DNA of 64,000 nt from Cryptomeria japonica (GCF_030272615.1 NC_081406.1:169721861-169785860); one strand, 5' to 3'; counted from the first letter of the stretch, positions 1-10,946 are shown. The notes: generated from the sequence alone by a model not told the origin. Translations and numbers: made by a program.

Positions 1-335
1 GTCTTTTCAAAAACTTAGTGAACCTTTTCAAAGTCATTACAAAACATATTTATAGGTCACCAGACCCAATAGCTCCTTTTTACCAAAGTAAAATTAACTC
101 GTAAGAGTTAATAGAAAGCAACCCTAACTGTATAACCGAAACTAAGGAAAATAACTAGACTCACTGGCAAACAATTGCAAGCAGTGCTAGTCATGTCGTA
201 TGCTCAGTTCCGGTGTGATCACTCGGATTGGTGTCTTGAATGGACACCATCACCGCCTTCATCGCGCTCCACTCTCAATGCACTTTTGAAAACTCTTGGA
301 TTACAGTTACATGTGGCAAACATATGAATTACTCT

Positions 336-644
336 CTACTTCCAGAGCTCCTTCTTTCTCTTCACCATTTGCACTTTATCTCTATGGGAACCTAGGTGAT
401 CGAGACAAACAGTGAGCATCGATTCCACTTTAGAGATCCTCGTAAAGTCTTCCATGGACAAGGATTTCTCCATCTTGATTTGTCTGATGTGGCTGCTAAA
501 CTGGCTAATCATCTCCATAGTGTCTTCCAGGGTTTCGCTATTTTCTTTAAGTAATTGGACATCCATGCAATGTAAGTCCTTCTGCATGGTCACCCTTAAG
601 GCCGTTAATTCGCCACATAGACTGGCCGTTCAATAATTTGGTTG
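336..644 (-). pseudogene. LTR-encoded ORF of element B, copy 1, C-terminal part
   Basis: This is the C-terminal end of the long protein frame carried in the LTR of element B, cut from its upstream part by element A. From 593 down to 336 it reads without a stop and ends in a lysine-rich KRKKELWK tail before TAG. The sequence is rich in Glu, Lys, Leu, Met and Ile with heptad-like spacing, so a coiled coil is likely. The 16-base deletion next to the insertion site shifts the frame relative to the intact-length copy at 23754-26789. I know no family for it. The matching C-terminus in copy 2 has a stop in place of the Trp two codons earlier. Confidence 0.75.
640..644. repeat. Target-site duplication of element A, left copy
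   Basis: GGTTG here and at 14003-14007 flank element A exactly. The other LTR of element B carries the uninterrupted site near 24072 as AATTTGGTTGCACC, so the pre-insertion sequence is visible in the same window. Confidence 0.95.
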
Positions 645-1411
645 TGTATATGGTGAAAATGGATAACAATAATAACAAAATTGAAAGGCTAAATGAATTC
701 AACCACCAAACCCTAGCCTAACAACAACAAAAATCCACCATAACATATGAAGATTACCTAAGACAATGCAAATCAAATGAAATCACCAAGATTATACCAT
801 TACATGTCCAATAGGGTTTTGATCTCCATTCTTCCTATCTCGATTGATCTTGCTTGATATATTTGCTCTCAGATTTTATGTGCACAAGAGCTCAACAAAG
901 AACGGAATGTGGTTGCAAGTAGGATCATAGTATAGTCAAGTCCTTAAGATCAGTCATTAGGGTTTGATAATGAAGAAAGCATCTCCTTAAATAGAAGACA
1001 CTATATGAAATGGAGGGATAAGATTGAGAGGTGTAAAAAGGAGGTCGGCTATGATTAGAGGGTAGGTAGAAGAAATAATAAAATAATGAAAGAGGTAGGT
1101 AGTGTAGGAATTAAGAGATGAATGACATGTGTCATGTGTAGAAAAAGGCTAATGAATTAATTAAATAAATAAAGATTTATTTAATTAATAGAAGAAGTGG
1201 GATCAATTAAATAAATAAATATTTATTTAATTTAGGCAAATGATAATTTAAATAAATAAATGTATTTATTTAAATGAGAAATAAGGCTAGAAGAGGATAA
1301 ATGAATTAATTAAATAAATAAAAATTTATTTAATTAATAGAAGAATTAAGCTTAGATAATTAAATAAATAAATATTTATTTAATTAGACTGGACAATTTT
1401 GGGTGTCTACA
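645..1411 (-). repeat. Element A 3' LTR
   Basis: It matches 13235-14002 and starts (minus sense) TGTAGACACCC. Five A/T-rich palindromes built on TTAAATAAATAAA lie between 1155 and 1388 in the sense 5' half of the LTR, probably U3. The same family supplies the solo LTR at 57492-58274. Confidence 0.95.
1155..1388. repeat. Five A/T-rich palindromes in the LTR of element A
   Basis: Inverted repeats of the form TTAAATAAATAAA...TTTATTTAA occur at about 1156-1189, 1205-1232, 1246-1275, 1303-1339 and 1358-1387. The pattern recurs in the second LTR (13755-13978) and in reverse in the solo LTR (57520-57760), while the DNA between palindromes differs more. They could form cruciforms or bind homeodomain-like or AT-hook proteins; that is inference. 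Confidence 0.8.
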
Positions 1412-1429
1412 TTTTGCCCCTCTTTGAGA
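1412..1429 (-). promoter_or_regulatory. Polypurine tract of element A
   Basis: Minus-strand TCTCAAAGAGGGGCAAAA directly precedes the 3' LTR start TGTAGACACCC. Position and composition fit the plus-strand DNA priming site of Gypsy elements. Confidence 0.85.
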
Positions 1430-1937
1430 CAATGCAGCTTGTCGCGTTGTTTCAAAGAAGATAAGATGAACTGATACAGAGTTGCCCCAAGATGGGAATG
1501 ATATGCTCCCTCAAGAGATTGGATGAAAATGTTTGAAAAGATTGCAGACAATCTCTCGATAAGAAAGATGGGATAGAATGGAGTGATCGGATAAAGTGAC
1601 AGAGTCACGAGATAAAGAAGACTGACTCGAAAAATGAGGGCGAGGGCTAGGGTAGGCTATAAGATAGACCATGAGAAAAAGACATCCTCATTGTCATCCG
1701 CACATCCACGAGAGCAGAGTGCAGAGCGAGAAAAGAGCAGCAGCAGTCAGCAGCGATGGCTTTCATTCACAGATTCGACCGTGTTCATCGATTCCAGAGG
1801 CCAGCAGAGGCAGGAGAGCTGGTAAGTACTACCAAACCTCCACGTACTTCGATGCATTTATTTTTGTCATTAATGCATGCTAGGTAGTGTAATAAATGCG
1901 CTTAGAATAGGGTCTCAAAAATGTCAAAAAAAATGTC
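1430..1937. other. Non-coding spacer inside element A
   Basis: This lies between the polypurine tract and the 20-bp repeat array. Only short unsupported reading frames are present and I see no domain or structured repeat. Confidence 0.5.
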
Positions 1938-2220
1938 TAGGCACATTTGCATTGGCGCCAGGCACGTCTGTGTCCGCCAGGCACGTCTGTGTGGGTGCCA
2001 GCCGCGTCTATGTTTAGAACTGCGTTTATGTCAAATGTGGACGCGTTTGTGCAGTTCAGGGGCATCTGTGCCAAGAAGGCACGTCTGTGTCTCCCAAGCG
2101 CGTCTGTACAGAGCCTAGGCACGTCTGTGTCTTTCAGGCGCTTCTGTGTTTTTCAGGTGCGTTTGTGCAGTCTTTAAGCGCGTTTGTGTCAGGAAAGCGC
2201 GTTTATGTCCAAAAAATGTG
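1938..2220 (+). repeat. Degenerate 20-bp tandem array, core CGCGTCTGTG
   Basis: About 14 units of 19-21 bases share a core close to CGCGTCTGTGT (variants CACGTCTGTG, CGCGTTTGTG, TGCGTTTATG). The units are diverged, so the array is old or under loose selection. The same core appears in the opposite orientation at 10947-11136, near the other end of the element. Confidence 0.85.
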
Positions 2221-2338
2221 AATTTTCGTCTTCTAGGTCAAATCGACAGTTCTGTGATGAACATACGCTGTCGATTGGATAAGCTGCTGAGAGGATACAC
2301 TCAAGCAGATCCTCTAGGGAAGACTAGAATAGAGCAAG

Positions 2339-2611
2339 GCACTTTGTGACGAACAGTGAGTACCAAGATAGAGTACTTTGTGATGAATAGGGAGTACCAA
2401 AATATGAGCAGCACTTTGTGATGAACAGGGAGTGTAAATGTGAGTAACACTTTGTGATGAACAGTGAGTGTCACACACGTAGTACTTTGTGATGAACAGG
2501 GAGTACCACTAGGATAGAAGCAACACTTTGTGATGAACAGTGAGTGTCACTAGGATAGATAGCCATGCGCATTTAGATAAAAAGTAGCATTTTATGATAA
2601 ACAGTGAATGC
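2339..2611 (+). repeat. Tandem array of seven hairpin units with compensatory stem changes
   Basis: Seven units share the core TTGTGATGAACAG and each is bracketed by a five-base inverted repeat. Stems are GTACT/AGTAC (2373-2397 and 2482-2506), ACACT/AGTGT (2447-2471 and 2523-2547), GCATT/AATGC (2587-2611), GCACT/AGTGT with a G-U pair (2411-2435) and GCACT/AGTAC with one mismatch (2339-2363). Both arms change together at three of five positions. An inner TGT/ACA pair around GATGA is kept in most units. The array lies just upstream of the antisense PMD gene and, in element sense, in the 3' untranslated region. Confidence 0.8.
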
Positions 2612-2659
2612 CATTATGACTGACACGATTGATTTGCTTGACTGCAGGAGTATTTGCCG

Positions 2660-4600
2660 ATGCTAGAGTCATGGGAGAGATTCTCGTCGACTCAGAGATT
2701 GTGACCTGAGCTAACAGTCGAGGAGCGAGCTACTATTGAGGAGATGGGATTGAGACATGTGCTATATGTGCCTGAGTTTCGGGCGAACATGGGACTGTTG
2801 ACTGCGCTGGCTGAGAGATGGCACTCAGAGACTTGTACGTTTCATTTGTCGATGGGTGAGATGACAGTCACCCTTGAGGATGTCTATAGGATATTGAGGA
2901 TACCGATTGATGGAGATCTGATCCCATACAATCGAGATAGAGACAGGGAGGCCCTGAGATGAGTATTCCAGGACCTAGGACTGGAGATGAGGGCAGGACA
3001 CGTGGCGTGGGACACTATGACAGCAACAGGGCTAGCGCTGCCGGCAGTGGTAGGAGGAACGATCAGTGGGTTCCTGTGTACAGATAGGGCGACATGGGGG
3101 TTGGATGTAGGCTGGGGAGGTGCATTGGAGACACTGGTGACACAGCACACCAGATATGCCTAGGGACCGTGTGTGCTAGCACACCTCTACTATGAGCTAC
3201 ATCAGTTCGTATATCATGGATCAGTGGGATTGGGCTGCGGGGTGACACTGCTGCAGGTATGGGCTTATGAGCATCTGCCAGTGATGAGGCTGATACATTT
3301 CAGAGGTAGGGGACATGGACGCAGTTTTGTGCATTTGTATGACATGATCACGTCGCAGCCATGGATTGGCAGGTTGGAGCACTGGCGACGAGTGATAGAT
3401 GATATTGATGTGGTCATCTGGAGGCCATACCTGGGATGCGAGGAGTGGGAGGACGATGCAGTTGAGCTTCCATACACCTTCCGGAGTAGGTATCTAATTG
3501 GGCAGATGCCCTATGTGCTAGAGAGACAGCTTGTAGACTGGGTGTGTAGGCAGTTTGGCCGAATTTAGAGGATGCCACGAGGCTCGAGCATGTATGCACG
3601 GATAGTTAGAGATTGGGTACAGTTTGGGCCTCTACTGTCATATGATCAAGCAGTTACATAGCTAGCAGAGATGGTGCCCCTACCCTGGGACATGTGGCCA
3701 GAGGTTGACGATGCCGACATGGATGCCGAGTATACAGCATACTGGGCAGAGCATCCCTTCCCACGCTTGACAGATCCTGGAGAGCTATTTGACGGAGATG
3801 GTGGTGGGGATGATGATGATGGTGGAGGTGATGGTGATGGTGGAGGTGATGGGGGTAGGGGCCGATGGAGGAGGAGGGGAGCAGTTGGAGAGAGGAGGGT
3901 TGCACCTTGTAGGGAGGGTGGTGAGGAGAGACAAGCTTGGGTGGTGAGAGGTCGTGGTGGATTGCCGGTACAGGTGCTAGCAGCACAGGGTCCCAGACAG
4001 GTACAGAGACAGGTATAGGGACAAGGACAAGTACAGGGACAGGTGTCAGTACAGGCACCAGTACAGGTACAGGCATAGGGGCAGAGAGAGCCATAGGCAG
4101 AGGCAGAGGGGGCTGATGCAGAGGAGGATGAGCTGATTGCACTCAGGGAGATCTGCCAGGGACAGGCAGATGAGATTGAGGAGTTGGAGAGGGAGAGGGA
4201 TCGGCTCAGGAGGAGGCTCTGAGATACTGAGCGGGAGCGGGATCAGGCTATTCAGCATTACACAGAGGCTGAGACAGCGCTGAGGGTGGGGAGACAGGCA
4301 GCGAAGGACACAGGGGCAGGATATGCGTATGTCCTGTGGGTAGGGGAGGAGATTTCCTACTGGCGGGATCTCTATTATGGTGCAGTGCTAGCAAATCAAC
4401 GGGTGAGGAGCTTCCATAGACCATCGCGGACAGCAACAGCTATGGGAGGGAGCCGGAGGAGACAGGCATCAAGTGGTGGGGTTATGGGTCCTCCACCATC
4501 ACCAAATAGAGGGGACATGAGGGATGATCCTGGGGCAGGTCCTTCGGGGGCTCAAATTCCGTCGAGGCCAGGCGGCTCCGAGGGAGAGAGTTCATCATAG
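2660..4600 (+). pseudogene. Plant mobile domain (PMD, MAIN-like) protein, antisense to element A
   Basis: One plus-strand frame runs from 2660 to the TAG at 4600, about 646 codons, interrupted only by in-frame stops (for example 2681, 2960, 3161, 3566, 3659 and 4016). Hallmarks of the PMD family are visible in order: LTALAERWHSETCTFHLSMG and GEMTVTLEDVYRILRIP near the N-terminus, GVTLLQVWAYEHLPV, LEHWRRVIDDIDVVIWRPY and ELPYTFRSRYLIGQ in the centre. An acidic Gly/Asp-rich stretch (about 3800-3870) and a Gln/Gly-rich low-complexity region follow, then a tail with ISYWRDLYYGAV. PMD proteins include Arabidopsis MAIN and MAIL1, nuclear proteins tied to silencing and genome stability, and relatives are known inside transposable elements. 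Most stops fit single C-to-T changes (CAG to TAG, CGA to TGA). A plausible 3' splice site (TGACTGCAG, ending about 2646) precedes the start, so the true start is uncertain. Confidence 0.85.
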
Positions 4601-6100
4601 CCTTAGAGGGCTCCCTATGTATCAGTATTGTACCATTTTTGTATGATGATGTAGACACCTGCGGGTGATTTTGTAGCCATATGTATTTTGACATCATTGT
4701 ATCATGACACTTATGATTATATATATATGAGATGATTCATCTTTGCGACAACTATATGCATGTGTACCTATTGGATGAGATGCTCTTATGATGTATGTTT
4801 TATGTGATGCTTATAATATGGATGCAAATATATATATGATGTAATGCAATATATTTTTTTGTTCTTTTATGTTTTATATGTGATGCATGATGCAAATGTG
4901 AATGTATGTAATGCAAATGAATATGATAATGCAAATGAACTATTTACATGATGAAAATGTAAGATGTGCTAACTTGTGTTGTGTGCAGGATGTGATGCAG
5001 TTGTGATATCTATATGTATGTATGAAATGCTTATATGTGGTAATACAGGTGCAACTACATGAAATGCAAATGTTTTTGGTGTGTAATTATACTCAGTCAT
5101 GTGATAGCAGGCTACACGGACTCAAGAAGGATGATGGAAGTCAATCAAGAAAGGGGGATGAAAGATAGAAGATATGAACGTGAAAGAGCTTCTTGTGCGT
5201 TATCATCATTGAGCTTTATTATGGCAAGTAGGTTATGACAATTGAGGCATATGTTTGACCCAAAAAGTCATTGTACTTGTTTGCATGGAGATAAGACAGT
5301 CACAAACAAGGAATGCCCCAGTTCATACTAGACTCACAGTGTCCTCATATCCTTGGACAAGTCATAGCATTACTAAAAGACAATCCATATACAGCAAATA
5401 CAAATAGGTGACGATACCCCATCCTCGCCTTTCTAGTCAAAGACATCCTGGAGATAGAATCTCTAGTCAAAGACATCCTGAAAAAGCTAAAAGACATGTC
5501 ACCAAAAGTTAAAATCAAAAGAAAACCAAGACTCGACACCAACATCCACTATAGTCCTCAAGTTTAGTGTCTCTTGTCACTTGTATAAGTCGTATTTGAT
5601 TGTGGTCACAATGTTTACTTTCACAAACAGGATAGATAGCACTGAACCATATGTTGTCTGAGTCTGTTGAAAGATTTGATTTTGTTGAAGCCCATTGTTG
5701 CTGCTATCTCATCTGAAACTGACTGAATCCATGAAGCTGATACTTTATTGCAAAGAAGATGAAATTTTATTGTGGACTGTGATGCAAATGTTGCTTTACT
5801 GCGGATTGTGCACGGATAGACTGAAAGAAGCTGGAAGAAATTGTACTCCTCAAAACATGTGATGTTCTTAGTTCCACACCCATCACTAGACATAGGATTT
5901 GCCATAGCCACAGATAGGATTTGATTTATTATGGATGGAAAGGGAGGTTTATTATGAATGGATAACCAATCTTGGGTAGATCAATAACAAGCCATGATGG
6001 GAATGGGTAAGTTTATTATGGACGAATAGGTTGTGAGTGTGTGCAAAGTGAAAGGATGAAAGTGAATCCTGAAAGAGGGAGGAGAAATGTCTCTACACAT
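4601..6100. other. A/T-rich spacer of element A
   Basis: No convincing gene. Between about 4800 and 5080 the motif GATGCAAATG recurs irregularly. Around 5425-5480 a 28-base stretch around CTAGTCAAAGACATCCTG is duplicated. A 96-codon minus-strand frame at 5621-5911 has no recognisable domain. Confidence 0.5.
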
Positions 6101-6247
6101 GGCGCCGGTGACCCAGTTTTCACCATGGTACTTGCCCAGGGCGCCACCGAAGTGGTTTTCACCGTTGGACGAAATTATTTCTCTTTACTTTTTTCTATTT
6201 TTTGATTTTTTCTGTGTCACAAGGCGCCTGTTTGCCAGGTTTTCACC
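6101..6247 (-). promoter_or_regulatory. Three structured units GGTGAAAA-hairpin-CGCC after the integrase-tail stop
   Basis: On the minus strand three units read GGTGAAAA, a four-base-pair hairpin, then CGCC. The inner hairpins are CCTG/CAGG (6227-6239), CCAC/GTGG around TTCG (6144-6155) and CTGG/CCGG with one G-U pair (6105-6116). The flanks are constant but the inner stem differs in every unit while staying complementary. GGUG can also pair with CGCC through one G-U pair, which only the minus strand allows. The units lie 90-240 bases past the stop of the last sense ORF of element A, so they would be in its 3' untranslated region. Confidence 0.75.
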
Positions 6248-6325
6248 AAGTAACGATTTTTTTTGTTTTTATAATTTTTTTTTGTATTTTTTTATTTTTT
6301 TTATTTTTTTTGTATTTTTGAATTA
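6180..6325. repeat. T-rich low-complexity tract
   Basis: Long runs of T broken by single A, G or C surround the third hairpin unit (about 6180-6215 and 6257-6320). On the sense strand these are A-rich tracts directly after the last coding stop. Confidence 0.8.
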
Positions 6326-6340
6326 GGATATTCTGAAGAG

Positions 6341-7372
6341 CTATGTGTAGAACCTGTGAAGGTGCATGCTGTTGATAGGATCCTCCAAAGGTTCACCTTC
6401 TGTAGTTGACAGCTGATATGCCCCAGATCCATATACTGTTGTAATGATGTAAGGATCAAGCCAATTTGGTTCAAACTTGCCCTTCTTCTCTCTGTCTTGC
6501 TGATTTTTAGGATTTTCTCTGAGAACCAAGTCACCTACCTCAAATGTGTGAGGCTTGACTTTATAATTGTAACTGCATTGTTCCTTGACTGAATGATGTG
6601 TAGCTTGAGTGACTGTCTTCCTTGATGAAGGAACTGAGATAGAATTACTAGTGTGTGGACTACATAGGCCCATATGCGTGTCACCTGAAGAAGTTTGGGC
6701 ATCACTGATAACAAAGTCCTTTGAGGAAGCTCCATTAAAGGTCCATGATGTATCACCAGAAGGGAAAGGATGTGTAGAACAAGTGAATGAGCTATGAAGG
6801 CTTATGATTGTGAAAAGAAGTGAAAGTAGGATAGCATGATGGAGACTTAGGATCAACAAGTGTGTTTTTTGACTTGAAATTTTAGAACTTTTGCCCCCAG
6901 TTATTTTGGTATTAGGGGAGATCAACTCTTGCTCTTTTTTCTTCATAGAATTTTTATCCTTGACTTTGATTTTTGCAGAGTCCAATAGCTTTTGATTTTG
7001 ATTTGGACTAAAGGACTTTTCTTTAGTTTTGACTTTTAGTTTTTTCTGTTCATAGCTTGATTTTTCATCCCCAATGAGTAAGGGCTTTTTTAATTCTTGT
7101 CGATCCAAGTCTGGAAGTGGAGTGGAAATAGAATGAGTGGATGAAATGGTAAGGTTATGTGAGCTCTCAAGAGGGTTGGCAATATGTTTAATAGATTCTT
7201 CGTTGGAACCACTCTTAGGACTATTGATATCAAGAGTTGCTTGCACCACTGGAGGAGATTTACATTCAGACTCAGTAGCAACAACACTAGGTGGTTCACA
7301 CCCGATTCCTTGGCATTGCAAATTGTTTGTAGATTGTTCCTGTCGATTGAATACCTTAGGAGATAATGGGAT
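6341..7372 (-). pseudogene. Chimeric region of element A: hydrophobic segment joined to integrase C-terminal domain
   Basis: The frame follows the protease in the same phase after one stop at 7373. Roughly 200 residues are hydrophilic, Lys/Ser-rich and of unknown role. A strongly hydrophobic stretch of about 25 residues follows (LLILSLHHAILLSLLFTIIS, near 6850-6795), long enough to span a membrane. The last 85 residues are the end of a Gypsy integrase: HTFEVGDLVLRENP, then GKFEPNWLDPYIITTVYGSG and a final HLHRFY. This is the GPY/F-type module, with the usual G-P-Y changed to D-P-Y. The zinc finger and catalytic core of integrase, and all of reverse transcriptase, are absent. It may be a deletion scar or a fused protein that replaced pol. 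Confidence 0.75.
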
Positions 7373-8488
7373 TTAATCAACATGAAAGATATACTCACCA
7401 CATCCCATGTCTTTAAACTTGAAATTTTCTTTGTGCTCTTCTTGTTTTGATGTAGAAGCTTTCAATGATTCTGGATCCACATATGCTGATGAAGGAATAG
7501 CCTCTCGATTAGCTGGAATTGTTATTTTTGATTTAGGTCGCAGATTATGGCAATATATGAATGGGTTAGGATCAGTTTTGACGGTCACTTCAACTCCATT
7601 ATGTGGAAACTTGATACATCGATGATATGTAGATGGTACTGCGTTCATCTCATGAATCCATGGACATCCTAGCAATATATTGTATGTGAGATCGAGATCA
7701 AGGACTTGACAAACCACATCTTTTGTAACTGGCCCAACTCTGAGAGGTAAGGTGGTTGTGCCTTTGGATGAACGCTCTTCATCATCATATGCTTTGATGG
7801 TAATTTTGTTTGTAGAATTCACAGCTTTATCAGAATATCCCAATTGTTTAATTGTGCTCAATGTACAAATGTTTAGACCAGCTCCTCCATCTATCAGGAC
7901 TTGCTTTATTCTACGTTTGTGTATGAAGGCTTCAATGTGTAATGGTGCATTATGTGGTTGGCTCACGAAGGCATCGTCAGCTTCTGTGAATGTAAGGGAA
8001 TGTGGAATGGAAAGGTATCCCACCATGCCTTGAAACTGGTCCACATTCAGATCAGTAGGGACAGGAGTGTCTTTCAAGATTTTGTCAAGAATAGCTTTAT
8101 GAGCGGGGGATATGTGTAAGAGCTCAAGTATGGAGATGAGCACGGGTGTCTTTCCTAACTGTTCTACAAGGTCATACTCAGGTTTGGTTGATGAAGAAGT
8201 GGTGTTTTTAGTTGAAGCACCTGGCAAAGTAATTTTACCTCGATGGGTTGTAACATGACATTCAGAAGTAGGTTCGGAAGAAGATCCAACACCTTTTAGG
8301 ACAATCTTGGGTCTCTGAGTAGGATTCTCAGGGGTTTTGTCCTTGATGATAATATTAGAGACATAATTGTCCATCGAGATGTGATTGATGGTTGAATCAT
8401 AGTTGTAAGGTGCTCTAGTATAGTTGGTTTGATCATCTGTGGCTTTAGCTTTTCCCTTGTCATGCTTTGGGAATGGCTCCTTAAACAT
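7373..8488 (-). pseudogene. Element A retropepsin-type protease region
   Basis: About 371 codons continue the gag frame after a single stop at 8510. The aspartic protease signature is VLIDGGAGLNICTLSTIKQL, where D-G-G-A-G replaces the common D-S/T-G-A core, and a second conserved block reads YNILLGCPWIHEM. Retropepsins of Gypsy elements cut the gag-pol polyprotein inside the virus-like particle. The upstream 120 residues are a Lys/Thr/Ser-rich linker. The frame is open over its whole length, so this domain may have been intact recently. In an autonomous relative reverse transcriptase would follow; here it does not. Confidence 0.85.
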
Positions 8489-8509
8489 CTCATGTTCTTG
8501 ATTAGATGA

Positions 8510-10458
8510 CTATCCCTCAATCTCAATGTCACCTCTATCAATGAGATCTTGTACGATGTTCTTCAGTCGATGACAATTTCCTGTCTTATGACCCTTGCTC
8601 TTATGAAATTCACAATACTCATCATCATTCCACCAATTTGGTTTAACCTTTGGTTCATATGGAGGAAAATCTGGAACTGTGATTACCTTGTTTTCCACTA
8701 ACTTTTTGAAGACTGACTCAAGTGGTTCTCCCAATGGAGTGTACTTCCTTTGTGATCTAGAAGTTGTTTGAGTATTCACTTGATTGTTTGTAGAACTTGA
8801 TCCCGAAAAGATGAATTTGGGTCGCACTGTGTTGGCATCAACAACACCATCATTGACTGTGCTCTTGTTTTTATTCCAAAATCTTGGCTTGTCTTTTCCT
8901 TTAAAGTCATCTTTGTTTTCCTTGATATCTTAATGACTCCTTGCTCAATTAGGATCTTTTCTGTTACTAAGCCTTTTTCAATAATGTCCCTGAAGGTGGA
9001 CAAACAAGCTTTCCTTAGATCACAGCCAATGTCTTTGTTAACGTTTTGTGTGAACATCTCTACCATTTGTTTTTGTGGAATTTCACAAGAGCATCTGCTA
9101 GCTAGATTTCTCCATCTTTGTAAAAATGATGCAAAAGACTCTCCCTCTTTTTGCTTGGTGTTGCATAAAGTAGTGACTAATATGTCTGTCTCTATATTGT
9201 AGGAGAAATGTTGAATAAATGCCTCTGCTAAGTCACCCCATGACTTAATACCAGGTGGGAGTTGGGAGAACCATTCCATAGCTTGATCACCTAAGCTTTG
9301 TGGGAATAATCTCATCAAATATGTCTCTTCTAAAGCTACTTCAATGCAAGCTGTGAAAAACTGTCTTATGTGTGCCTTAGGATCCCCTTTTCCTCTATAA
9401 TTATCAAATTTAGGCATCACAAAGTGTGTAGGAAATGGAGGCATTGGAATGCTCTTGTCGAATGGATAAGGACATATGTCTCTCATTGTGTATGTTGGCT
9501 TCGGTGTATTTATGTCCTCCATTTTCTTTTGTAAGTCCCTGATTTGTTGCTCCAAATTGCTCTTAGGTGGAGATCGACTTCTTGAAGCATACCCCATGTT
9601 TGAGGCACCAATTGGAGGAGAAGCATATTGCATATATGGATGATATTGATCATACACATGTTCATATGGAGGAGGTCTATAGTGATGCTACATATATGGA
9701 CCACTTGGTATAGATTCATGTTGAGGAATGAAATATCTATTTTGTCCATGTATACCATACTCTACAGGCATGTCATGTTCTAATGTGTTGCCCCCAAATT
9801 TGACACAGGGTTTCCTTGTGTCCAAATTTTGAGCATGCCTTTGAATATCCAATTGCTTTGGCGGTTGATCCTTAGCATTTGTATGTGATTGAGGATATCT
9901 TTCTGCATAAGACTTCCATAATGGTCTGTGAAGGTGAGTATCATATGCTTGACCATGTGTATGTCGGACCTCTGGTTTTTGAAACAAAGATGATGGTGAT
10001 TCAAGCACAATATGTGGTCCTCTATTTCCTCCACTATTAGGCCTCCTTTGATCCATGTTGGAGTGAGTTTGTTGCAAAGGCCGATTTTCCATTATTTGAG
10101 ACATGTCAAAATCATGAGGTATCTTGGCTCCACTTTGTGCCATCATCTGTAAGAGGTATTGTCTATCTCTCCTCATTATTTTCTCAATCAGTCGATTGAA
10201 GCGGGGGTCCATAATGGATTCTTCCACATTTGCTGAATGTACTGAAAAGTTGTCCATATTGTCATTGTGTGTATCATTGTTGTTTTTAGTGTCCGTGTTC
10301 TCAACATTTGGAATGTTTCTATAGACATCCATGTCAGGTAATGTGTTATGATCAGTATTGAAAAAGATATCATTGTCACACTCATAAGAACTCATGTTTG
10401 TGGACTCTTGAGCCTCTTTAGTTTCTCTCCTAGATTTTTGAAGACGAGTTTCAACCAT
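8510..10458 (-). pseudogene. Element A gag polyprotein region
   Basis: Gag starts at the ATG at 10458 and reads 256 codons to a TGA/TAG-type break at 9688, continues in the same phase to about 8930, then shifts one frame and runs on to 8510. The retrotransposon gag core is seen at about 9390-9000 (RQFFTACIEVALEETYLMRL, AMEWFSQLPPGIKSWGDLAE, FLQRWRNLASRCS). Near the end is a CEFHKSKGHKTGNC knuckle of C-x2-H-x4-H-x4-C form followed by LKNIVQDLIDRGDIEI. The N-terminal 250 residues are rich in Asn, Gln, His and Pro. Gag would build the particle and bind RNA. The small number of breaks agrees with a recent insertion. Confidence 0.85.
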
Positions 10459-10946
10459 GAACTAGGTATTGACTAAGATGTGTGAGACTAGATGAAAATG
10501 GAAAAAGTATGGAAGACCAAGAGTTGGCTGGAGTGTAAATGAATCTGAGGTGTACTTGCAATGTCCAAAGTGTAAGACCAAGTATGTATGTAGTAGAGTA
10601 GGTGTGAATTCCAAAGAGAGGATAGTTTCTCTTGATGAGGTAAGTTGACCTTGACTCTAAGTAAGACCAAATGAGACCCAAAGGTGATAGACCTTGATGA
10701 GGGACTACTTAGCAAAGTGTTGTTGTATGTAGTGTGTTGACAAAGTATAGTGAGGACAAGCAAGTGACCTTTTAACTCAATTTTAGACAAGTGTGAATGT
10801 AAAGCAAGATGTGGAGCAATGATGGACTGTGTGAAACCCAAAGACAGGTTGAATGCTAGATGAAACCTAGAGAAACAACCTAGGAAGCTCAAGATTTCCG
10901 AAACTGACTGTGTTTGTTTGTTGGACTGTAAAATTTTTTGCAATTC

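Larger units (their letters stand above)
1..644 (-). repeat. Element B 3' LTR, part 1 (left of element A)
   Basis: Base 1 corresponds to base 23419 in the other LTR copy and the match runs to the insertion point of element A at 644. A 16-base deletion relative to the other copy lies just before the insertion site (near 627, against about 24045-24060). The last five bases, GGTTG, are the target duplication of element A. Confidence 0.9.

Noticed and set aside
2339-2611. Possible CRISPR-like array
   Set aside because: Spacers are short and related, units drift, and the setting is a plant retroelement; the repeat is better explained as a hairpin array.
3654-4142. Minus-strand 162-codon Pro/Val/Leu-rich frame
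   Set aside because: It is the antisense shadow of the repetitive acidic and Gln/Gly-rich part of the PMD gene.
5621-5911. 96-codon minus-strand frame in the spacer of element A
   Set aside because: No recognisable domain, no counterpart elsewhere in the window; kept only as a note in the spacer entry.
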